Assembly (NCBI GenBank): GCA_023627715.1
Contig: JAMAHW010000044.1
Coordinates: forward strand, 1 to 64,000
Direction: 5' to 3'
Source: Periconia sp. R9002
Lineage: Eukaryota > Ascomycota > Dothideomycetes > Pleosporales > Periconiaceae
DNA: 64,000 bases
Shown here: one piece after another, positions 55,846 to 64,000 of the stretch
How positions within the stretch are numbered: the stretch's first letter is position 1
Layout of the letters: the number at the start of each line of letters is the position of its first letter
The notes under the pieces: model-generated
The model's database searches: none
What the model was told of the DNA's origin: nothing
The model's input: the letters and a program-made list of their open reading frames with translations, nothing else
Position numbers and translations under genes: made by a program

Positions 55846-58311
55846 ATGGACATGAATCAGATCAAAGGGCCAGATAGCTTTTCGACTACGTCCGAAAGCT
55901 CACCGGGACCATTACGGTCGCGTGTCACACACCAAACCCTACATGTAACTCCTGGTCCTATCTCGACGCGATACAACTTCGACGAGAAAGGGTTTCTTGG
56001 CGGCCCCGAAATTCAACTAAATCAGAACAAAGGCTTGTTAAACCCTGTCAATGACGGTGACAATCGAAAGAGCCCCAGCAGTGATGCTTCTTCTGCTGTT
56101 CAAAAAGTCGAAGACTTTGGTTTCAGTGCAGCCGTCGCAAGTTTCGACTTTAATTCTATTAAACATGAGGCTCTCAATGTCCTCAGGGGTTACCAGAAGA
56201 CAGCATGCATCGAAACAAACTTGAGGGAAGAGTTTGAGAAGAGTTTGCAATTTAGCCAACCAATCACCAGTGAATACCTGCCGCTCGACAAGTTTAGAGC
56301 CCTTTTCAATCCAGGATCCATTGTATTGCTTTTGAAGGAGAGATACCCAGATTACTCGGAATCTGATTTGCTGAACAAGTTCCAGGACATCATCAGTCCA
56401 AATCGGGGGAATAGCCGGACCCGAATCCTCGGTATCCTTGTAGCTATGGAAAGCCTTGATCGTCTTGAAGAGTTTATCACAAGAGATATATGGGATCGCG
56501 ACTTACCCTTCAAAGACTCAAGGGAGTATACTGAAAAGTCTAGTATACTCAGCGGGTGGAAACGAAATGAGCGATTGGTGTTTTATGAAAACCAGAAGGT
56601 CTTTTTTGTCCCCTTTTTCGATATTCAGGAGAACAGGTTGTGCTCTTACGAGCTTGATCACGGAACAAGGCTTCCATGGGTTTCACTGGAGCCCAAATCG
56701 ATTGGAGGTACTGGGCAAGTCCATCAGCTGGAAATCCAACCCAGTCATCATAATTTTCGCAAACCTGGGGTATATCATTGACATTCCTACTAATGGCAAG
56801 TCGCTAACTTCATCAGTCTGATGCTAATCCAAGATTTGCACTCAAAGAGATTGCTGCCTCCGAGCAGCGGGCATATAGGAAAGAGCTTCACGCGCTGGAA
56901 AAGACTTGTGCACATGTGCAAAAAGAAAACCATCTAATCAAACTTTTGCTTACTTTTCAGCACGGCAATAACTTCTATTTGCTGTTTGAGTGGGCAGATG
57001 GGAATCTTCAACAGTTTTGGAAATCCAACCCCTCCATAGAACACTCGCTTTCGAATGAGATATGGGCGTCTCAACAGTGCCTTGGCCTAGCAAAAGCAGT
57101 CAGTCGCATTCACGGGCTCAGTTCGTGGCACAAGAGGAAAAGGAAGAGGTCACACTCTATCGTAGCCGAGAAAGAAGACGAATGTGTATGGGGAAGACAC
57201 GGAGACATCAAACCCGAAAACATATTGTGGTTCGAAGAATACGGGGATTTCCGAAGGCACCTGGTCATTTCTGACCTCGGGCTTGCGCGGTATCATACCG
57301 AATCCTCAAAATCACTGGTCCCCCGAACACTGCTTGACGGCATCACATGGGGTTACCGCGCGCCTGAGACAGACTTTGGGTCATCCATATCTCCAGGCTA
57401 TGACATATTCTCGCTAGGCTGTGTGTTCCTCGAGTTCTGTATATGGTATTTGCGCGGATTTGAAGAAGTGGGAATCTTTGTTCTTGAGCGGCACGACGAA
57501 GATAATCCCACATCTGATGATGTAATAAGAGATCAATTCTTTTGCATAACAGACAGTTCCAACACTGTTACGGATGCATGTTTGAAGAAATGTGTGGAAG
57601 AGGTATAATCGCCACTCATCATTCAATACTTTCATCTTACTGACGACAACGTAGCGATTGGCTCAAATGAGACACGGTACAAAGTTTACACAAGGAATGG
57701 CTAGTGTGATCGATCACATGCTCTGTTGCAATCCAGCAAAGAGACCAAAAATTGACCTTATACGCACGGATCTTCAGGAACTTGTTAAAACATTGACAAG
57801 ATCATCTACGCAGGAAATATCACAGGACTTGGCTTTTACATCCACCAATCCAAGTCTTTTGACACCGTTGGACAAGACCAACACATTGCACAGATACTCT
57901 TCACATTTGACTCTCGAAAGCCCAGAAGATTCCTCATCTACGGAGGCACGCGACGTCAATTGTGCCAAATCATCCCGATTTGATCATGACCACAATGCTA
58001 GCTACAGCGACTACGAGGACGCGACCAATGAAATCTCCGCCACAGTTCCGGGGCGAGTAACAAAAAGCGAAATGCTGCGGGCGGAAATCCAGGAAGTTGC
58101 ATTAACCCCGTCTTCATATTCCATTGCCTACCTACAGTCCTCACACCAATCTACTGTGCCACAGGTTCCCCAAAAACGATCTGTGGATGTCGGGGGTGAC
58201 TTAATTGAAAGGAACAACCGATCATCTACGACAATATTCAGGCATGCCAGGAACAGATCAAAGCAGTGGATGCGGCAGACTTGGAGTGACGTCAAGGATG
58301 TTTGGAGGTAA
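55846..58311 (+). CDS. Kinase-like protein with fungal N-terminal regulatory region
   Basis: Three exons: 55846-56769, 56817-57602 and 57655-58311, with introns of 47 and 52 bp, all phase 0; 788 aa. The first 280 residues are a fungal-specific region with a helical part (DLLNKFQDIISP) and the word DRLEEFITRDIWDRDLPF. The kinase domain has lysine 318 (FALKEI), FYLLFEWADGNLQQFW at 361-376, catalytic loop HGDIKPEN at 436-443, DLG at 461-463, GYRAPE and YDIFSLGCVFLEFCIWYL. The basic word HKRKRKRSH sits in an insert before the catalytic loop. The glycine loop is weak (GGTGQVHQLEI near 287-297). The C-terminal 150 residues are low-complexity and basic at the end. It is a relative of the kinase at 50.8-52.7 kb, which is transcribed away from it. 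Confidence 0.87.
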
Positions 58312-59599
58312 AGAACACTATTGATATCATCTCTTTCAACTCATCTTATAATTTATTTCTAAGTGCGAGCGCCGAGCGCGGGTTTTCAAACATCCTAGTT
58401 CATACTTTGAATCAGTCTTGATTTGCGTGTGTTTTTTGACCTTGAAATTTATTTTCACATACGCTAAATAAACTTTGAAGACTAAATCAATTGTTCCTAT
58501 CGTAAAAATATACTATACGACTATAATTATCTAGAATATATTTTATAAAATAAAAACTGTGCCGTTGAACGTCATAGCTCTTCTTAGCCTTGATTGGAAG
58601 CATGAGCTTGCCGGAATGCGTCTGGCTTATTATGCAACTCGCCGGGGCAAAGTTCCTGCCCTAGAACTAAGTTAATTAGACGAATAACTGAGTAGTATGA
58701 CTAATGGAGAGATGAACGCGATATTCCTCTAAAGCATTAACGCTTAGCGCCTAAAGGAATATTATTAATGCTGTGTTAGCTTAATACAGTCTGCTAACTC
58801 TTGTATGCAAACGACGTAGCGCCTCGAGTTGGAGAATTTCTATAAAATTGTAAGCAGTTGAACCCTTAAGAGCAGCAATATGACAACAACACCCATCTGC
58901 TTACCCTTACATTAGACCCGCCCTAGTCTTAATTATAATAGTTACCTGTAGGCACGTCCATAGCTAAGGACGTTACCTGAGATCCAAACCAGTGTTTATA
59001 CTTTGATTGATTATACCAATTAATTGCGAAGGAGAAACCACTTTTGATAACCCTTATAAGGGGACGCCCATGTGTGCCTTAGCTTGCTCCACAACAATCG
59101 ATGATCTGAACTGCCAAGCCCATGACAAGGCCATGCATCCTCTCGCTATTATATCACAGTCTTTGCTGTCCCAAACAAGTAATTTTAAGAATTATGAGGG
59201 TGCCGCTGACGTCGCAAAAATGCGGAACACAGCACCTCTAAAGTACAGCTTTGAGTCCCTACATTCTTATAAAAACAACTCGATCTACGAACTAGAGAAT
59301 ATTACGTAGGGCAACACCCTTTGCTTCGGATCAAAAGATAGGTAAAGGCTTTTAATGTCGGTTAAGGAATCCGGAACAAAATGATCTATTAGCTGGCGGT
59401 GATTACTTCTTTACATTTTTAAGTCTAGCGAATTGCAGTGCCAGATTTAGATGGAGACCCGTTAAAAATCACGATTTGAAAAGCACTTTGTCATGATCAT
59501 TTCTACCAATATATTCATATCTGCTAGGCAACTCTTTCGAGCAGAATGGCTCCTCGGCAGAAAGCGTCATCAATTCCTTCCATCGAGATGAATAGCAAA
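58312..59599. other. Intergenic region with a dispersed repeat
   Basis: AT-rich 3' flank without a supported gene. A 100-codon frame at 59007-59309 (plus) overlaps the repeat copy at 58952-59048 and is probably not real. Confidence 0.5.
58952..59048 (+). repeat. Dispersed 97-bp repeat, copy 1
   Basis: Matches 62446-62541 in the same orientation. The left end is a near-palindrome, gcacgtccatagctaaggac. Most differences between the two copies are C/T or G/A, as RIP would leave. Confidence 0.75.
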
Positions 59600-62050
59600 C
59601 TAGTATACTGAGGTAGTTGAAGGGTAGATCGGTGAAGGAAATAGTGGGATCTCTGTCGTCGTCAACGGTACGTAAGAGTTTGTGTGTGTGGCATTGCTTC
59701 AAATAGAATTAGAATATATGTTTCTTTAATTGGTCGAGGATGAATAAAGGGGGAATAGCGTACGGTGTTCCCGATGATGACAAATTTGCAGTCACTTTCT
59801 CCTCCCCCGTTGCGATATCATAATGGTAAATGGTTCTGTTGAAATAGGCGAGGGCGGCAACAGCTATTAATTCATTCGTCAGCAAATACATTAGCTGTCA
59901 CTGAGTGACTTACGCTGGTAGTACGGAATTTCGTGACCGGATTCGTAGACGCGAGCGAAAGAAAAATTCGAATATTGGCGGACTTCACCGTATTCGGTCC
60001 CATCCACAACCATCGGCTGGTAGCCAGCAGCGTTGAATTCTTTGCTGTGAGTGTACTGGAGAACTTTTGAAACGGCCTCACCGCCGAACCAGTTGCCTAA
60101 TTTCGTTAGAAAGTCTCAAGTAATAAGCGAAAGATGGATGAGTATAAATCTTGTCGAAGGTACGCGGATGAGCCGAAGGTGGCAGGTCACTTGGTATGTT
60201 ACGTCGCGGGGATGCAACATTTGTTGGATTCCCAGATCCAATTACATGTGCAGAGAATCCAATTTCCAGAAAACATTGGGTGTGAGAACTCACAGATATA
60301 ATCAGCGTCTCCATAGGCTAAGCTGACACGCACATCCTGGTCCAGTAGATACTCCAGGTCGAGCCTGAAATTAGGAAAGATGAAGTCACCCGTATTCTGG
60401 AAACTGGTTTTTGTGAGTCACAAAGCCCCGGAACGTGGTTCTCACACGATAGATGATGATACATACGCGTAGTAGATTCCATTGTTGCTAGAATAATTCA
60501 GAGTGACCCCCAGGGCTTCTTGGATCTCTCCCTGATTTAGATATGCAGACCAGTATCCCGGAGTCGTCGGATCACTCGCGTCTTGTCTTATGTCATACGT
60601 GCCTCTTCCAGAATACATGTAATACGGCTGGAACTATTAGTACGAAGCAGTGTCATGTGTGTGCGTGAGGTCACTTACTGATTCCACATTGTCACCTACA
60701 CAATCTAGTTAGTGACAAGTATTCTAGGAGAGCAGAAATTAACTTACGACACATATCGGCGGCTTCATTGCATACTTGCAACTGTCCAGGCGTAAGCTCC
60801 GCCTGAGTAATTGGGGCATCAACGTGGAAGTAGCTGAGGTTTCCCTCAGCTGATGCACGGCACTGATCAATCTGATACAAACAACCATTGAGCATGTTGT
60901 TTGCGAATTTCGCATAACTATAAACTGTGTCATTATATGCTTTGATGCCGTAGGTGTTGTTGACTGCGAATTCGGGGTAATGCTCGGCTTGGACAGACTC
61001 GTCAATGATGCCATTGATTATACCAAGGCTGTTGAATTTTAGCTGGTAGCCTGGCATGGTTCCGTTCTGGATCTTCAAGTTCTGACGATAAAAGTAGGAA
61101 AAAAAGGCTGGCCCGTAGTGGCCACCGTAGGATTCGGTGAACAAGTTAAAGTCGCGCGTTGGCCCCAAAGGACCGAGCTTTGCATCGAACTTGGGAATGG
61201 TCGCAAGCAACGCTTGGAGAACGCCCCAGGTAGCCGCGGCAGCCAAATCAGTGGTGTCTATGGTCCCGGTATTGAGTGGATCTAAGAGGGGCCACCGGCC
61301 GGTTGCAGGCCAATCGCTACTGTTGTAATGGAAATCCTCCGACCACGCGTTGAAAGATCCCACTCCCTGCTTCTGATAGCTGAAACCTGTTCCGACGGGC
61401 TGCGAGATATACAGCATATTACTAACGTTGTTCCAGGAGTAGGGGTTGTAGACGGCGGTAAGATTCTCGTCAACGGAGCAGGGCCCATTCTCTTCAAAAA
61501 GGCCAATTAAGGCTGAAATATGTTAGACTCCCTGGTTTGTATCCAGGACGGGCCGCTTACAATCTGAACCAGGACCACCGTTGAGCCAGAGTGTCAGAGG
61601 ATCTCCGGCTGGATCCCTACGACTTTCAAAGAACCAATAAAATACATGCGTCTGTCATGATGTGAGTCAAAGAAATTAAAAGAAAAGTCGCAAAGCAAGG
61701 AGATAGAGGGAGAAAGAAAAAAACGTAGAAGGGTATGGTAAGAGGTCAAGTGGCTAGACCCGTGAACATAGCACTCCATATAGCAAAAAGAGCAAAACAA
61801 TACGAACATTTGGCGCAACATCTACATAGCCAGAGTAACTGCCCACGCCTGGAGTCGTTTCACAGATTCCAGGATTTTTGTATCGGACTGTGACATTGTT
61901 GGGGGCAGTGGCTATTTTGTAGTCGTTGACCATCTTGGGGAGATACAGGTGGTCGCTACGCTTGTGCCAATACTTTTGCGAGACTGCATTGGCTTTCAGC
62001 GTAAGGGAAAAAAGCGCCAGTAAAGGCGTAACCGTTGATTTGGCAAACAT
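59600..62050 (-). CDS. Secreted serine carboxypeptidase (S10 family)
   Basis: Nine exons: 62050-61808, 61651-61561, 61512-60748, 60695-60679 (17 nt), 60627-60467, 60403-60294, 60096-59914, 59863-59764 and 59696-59600; 588 aa. Every junction keeps frame and restores family sequence. A signal peptide ends near TLKANA. The catalytic triad is visible: Ser239 in [10 protein letters not shown], Asp460 in [10 protein letters not shown] and His517 in [12 protein letters not shown]. The oxyanion region [20 protein letters not shown] and the substrate-binding ENGPC are intact. It removes C-terminal residues from peptides, acting outside the cell or in the vacuole at acidic pH. Several N-glycosylation sites (for example NNV, NVS, NYSS) are present. 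The C-terminus, after [11 protein letters not shown], is short and without a membrane anchor. Introns of 156 and 197 bp are longer than the others in this window, so those two junctions are slightly less certain. Confidence 0.9.
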
Positions 62051-62445
62051 TTTGAGTTCCCTACGAACGACAGGGTGACACAACCCAGCAAAGAGTACGA
62101 CACCCTTGACATATTTAAGCAATCTTGGAAAAGCTTATCATAAGCTTGGTGAGGTCACTATTCCCATCAAGGCGGGGTTATCGCATAGCAGCCTGATAGA
62201 CCCATGTAGAATTCTCTGTTTACCTGCCTCAATGGGCCTAGTAATCATTGATATTAGTATATCCAGGGCCCACAAGCTGACGTTGCGCTCGAACCGAGGA
62301 ACATAGGAAAAATAGGTGACGTAACTACCTTCAATAAAGCCTCTTTGCGGTAAAAGATAACTCAATCCTACTTGGTAGTGACAAAATACGTCGTCTACCA
62401 CACTAACCCCCAAACCTCAATCACGTGACCAAAAAACTGCTGTGT

Positions 62446-62541
62446 GCACGTCCCTAGCTAAGGACGTTACCCAACATTTAAACTAGTACTTATACCCTGA
62501 CTGATTACACCAATCAATTGCGAAGAAAAGGACACTTTGAT
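62446..62541 (+). repeat. Dispersed 96-bp repeat, copy 2
   Basis: Partner of 58952-59048. Shared parts include the words agctaaggacgttacc and caattgcgaag. The two copies flank the carboxypeptidase gene in direct orientation, 3.5 kb apart. Confidence 0.75.
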
Positions 62542-62865
62542 ACGTCGTCGACTATTATCAGACCGAGGGCCGAGTGATCAGTAATCTAAAGAGTCGCACT
62601 TATTAAGCGATATCCATTGTTTTATGAGTAGCATCCACAGAATCCATCATTATTAGATCAATTACTGGCTACTTACATCAATTTTTTTCCATTGGACAAC
62701 CCAAACCAAGCCATATACGGGATTGGACTACTCAAAGTCGTTGCGCAATTGGATGTAGGGGTGAAGTTTTACTGCGATCAATGACAACAGATCAGTAACC
62801 AACTAACGGAGGAAATCAACAGACAGAACGTATGACCTACATGTTGAGACTTGCTACATGTTGTT

Positions 62866-62964
62866 TATAAGAACGCCTTTCCTCAAGTCTCTTCGTAGTA
62901 TAAGAACGCCTTTCCTAACGTCTCTTCGTAGTATAAGAACAAATTTTCTGCAGTCTCTTTGCAG
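62866..62964 (+). repeat. 33-bp tandem triplication
   Basis: Three head-to-tail 33-bp units start at 62866, 62899 and 62932, each starting tataagaac and ending in a tctctt[ct]g[tc]ag-like word. Units 1 and 2 differ at about three positions; unit 3 is more diverged. The array ends 69 bp before the NTF2-like start codon, so it lies in the likely promoter or 5' leader. Confidence 0.85.
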
Positions 62965-63033
62965 TGCACAATTTGACAACTTACCCACATCATCCTCAGC
63001 GATACCCAGAAATCCTCGCGCTCTTGCTCCACT

Positions 63034-63582
63034 ATGTCTCTAGCGACATTGCCACCAATTTCTCCAATAACATCGAACAATGTCACCGCGGATGAGCGTA
63101 CCAGCGCAATCGATTTCGTTAACCGAGTGAACTTCCTCTTCGAGGAGTTTGACCATGACAAAATGCTGAGCGTTTTCCACCCGGACGCTGTTGTTTACCA
63201 TTTCCACGGCAAGATTCAGGGGCTTTCTGAGATGCGCACCTTCTTCCAGAAAGACTACCCCTACCTCATTCCTGGTGTCACTCGACACGCTACAAACCAC
63301 ATCGTTGATCGAGATGGTGAACACGGAGTCACGGTCCGATATCATGAGCATCTCGTACGGTACGCATGGCCAGGGAATGCGGGCCAAATACCACCAGGTG
63401 GCCATTTAGGAAGGGTATTGGAAAACGAAAGTGATCTTCCTTCCATCTGGCTCTTCACTCACATGGTGGACCGATTGAGAAAGACGGATGAAGGGGAGTG
63501 GAAGATATTGGAGAGATATCTTGGAGTATCTGCATTCAATCGAAAGCTGGATCCGCCGAAGGCTCGTCTTACGGACAATTAA
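63034..63582 (+). CDS. NTF2-like (SnoaL-fold) protein
   Basis: Intronless 182-aa frame. A helix pair (SAIDFVNRVNFLFEEFDHDKM) and the word FHPDAVVYHFHGKIQGLSEM open the fold, followed by strands (VTRHATNHIVD, GVTVRYHEHLVRYAW) and an end strand, WKILERYLGVSAF. This is the usual order of a SnoaL-like/NTF2 domain with His and Asp residues near the pocket mouth. There is no signal peptide. Related fungal proteins occur in aromatic-compound or secondary-metabolite settings, but the reaction here is unknown. It is transcribed toward the metallo-beta-lactamase-like gene only 228 bp away. Confidence 0.75.
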   Translation: MSLATLPPISPITSNNVTADERTSAIDFVNRVNFLFEEFDHDKMLSVFHPDAVVYHFHGKIQGLSEMRTFFQKDYPYLIPGVTRHATNHIVDRDGEHGVTVRYHEHLVRYAWPGNAGQIPPGGHLGRVLENESDLPSIWLFTHMVDRLRKTDEGEWKILERYLGVSAFNRKLDPPKARLTDN

Positions 63583-63809
63583 GTTCATAGTTGGATTATG
63601 TAGATAGCCAAGCTCTGGATCATGTGATTGGCTACGTCGAACGATTAGCGATTGTCAGATATCGGTGCTTTCCGGCAAAAACATGCGGGGAAGTGGGGCG
63701 GGTTTACGATAGCCGACCATACTTAGCTTTACATCAAATATAATCTCTGTCACCTAGCATCAGCTTGCGCAGCCCCCACAGTACTGCCCCATTCAAAACA
63801 TTAACCGCA

Positions 63810-64000
63810 ATGGCCTCCCCAATCTTCCTAGTACCACCATCCTCTAAAACAGTCGATGTCCGCATAATTGACACTACGGTTTCTATCCACGTTCCCATGC
63901 CCTCTTTTCTTAATCAATCCGTACCGTCTTGGGCTTTCCTTATTGAACACCCGCCCTCCGGCCGGAAAATACTCTTTGATCTGGGCGTCCGCAAGGACTG
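63810..64000 (+). CDS. Metallo-beta-lactamase-fold hydrolase, 5' part (runs off window)
   Basis: The start ATG at 63810 opens a frame to the window end (63 codons). The words VDVRIIDTTVSIHVPMPSF, WAFLIEHPPSGRKILFDLGV and RKD match the N-terminus of fungal lactonase-like metallo-beta-lactamase proteins, where the first strand and DLG turn precede the HxHxDH metal motif. That motif would lie outside the window, so the family call rests on the first strands only. Confidence 0.6.
   Translation, partial: MASPIFLVPPSSKTVDVRIIDTTVSIHVPMPSFLNQSVPSWAFLIEHPPSGRKILFDLGVRKD

Larger units (their letters stand above)
62051..63033. other. Divergent intergenic region with repeats
   Basis: Lies between the carboxypeptidase start (minus) and the NTF2-like gene start (plus). 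Holds the second dispersed-repeat copy (62446-62541) and a 33-bp triplication (62866-62964). No gene is supported. Confidence 0.55.

Noticed and set aside
59007..59309. 100-codon plus-strand frame
   Set aside because: Overlaps a dispersed repeat copy and has no recognisable features.

Overview
The window is nuclear DNA of a filamentous ascomycete (Pezizomycotina). The evidence is short introns (about 45-90 bp, GTAAGT/GTTCGT-like donors, CTAAC or CTGAC branch sites, YAG acceptors), two HET-domain genes, a Zn2Cys6 regulator, several secreted cysteine-containing proteins, and a 7.2-kb AT-rich block with the stop-codon-rich, CpA/TpG-poor composition left by repeat-induced point mutation (RIP). 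I cannot name the species. No tRNA, rRNA or CRISPR was seen. Gene models were rebuilt by eye from splice sites, and most were checked by exon lengths summing to a whole number of codons.

Layout: 1-7263 is a RIP-destroyed repeat block. 8.3-10.4 kb holds a HET-domain gene (minus). 12.8-17.3 kb holds a divergent pair, an MFS transporter (minus) and a Zn2Cys6 regulator (plus), sharing a 425-bp promoter. 17.3-27.7 kb is an accessory stretch with three secreted proteins (378, 255 and 132 aa) and a 415-aa protein with a long hydrophobic core, separated by gene-poor DNA with degraded repeats. 28.5-30.2 kb is a regulator-like gene without a visible zinc cluster. 30.2-34.2 kb holds decayed material including an ankyrin-repeat pseudogene. 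34.3-35.1 kb is a secreted chloroperoxidase-fold protein, 36.7 kb an NTF2-like protein, 37.9-38.8 kb a broken O-methyltransferase beside a tandem repeat, 40.3-40.9 kb a small Pal1-like protein, 42.1-43.3 kb a secreted Gly/Asn repeat protein and 44.4-45.0 kb a kinase-like pseudogene. 45.9-47.6 kb is a polytopic membrane protein.

48.6-52.7 kb is the most striking locus. A kinase reading frame (minus) stops only a few bases after a strong splice donor, and a HET-domain reading frame follows downstream. The 296 bp between them can be read as five short introns separated by four 3-nt exons, all phase 0, giving a kinase-HET fusion of about 1,234 aa. A second, related kinase-like gene (788 aa) lies divergently at 55.8-58.3 kb, with a 243-bp MITE (45-bp terminal inverted repeats) between them.

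59.6-62.05 kb is a nine-exon secreted serine carboxypeptidase, 63.0-63.6 kb a second NTF2-like protein, and 63.8 kb to the window edge the start of a probable metallo-beta-lactamase-fold hydrolase. The genes do not form one clear pathway. The window reads as a dynamic accessory region: self/non-self recognition candidates (HET, kinase-HET, kinase-like), effector-like secreted proteins, a regulated transporter, and pseudogenes among RIP-marked repeats.
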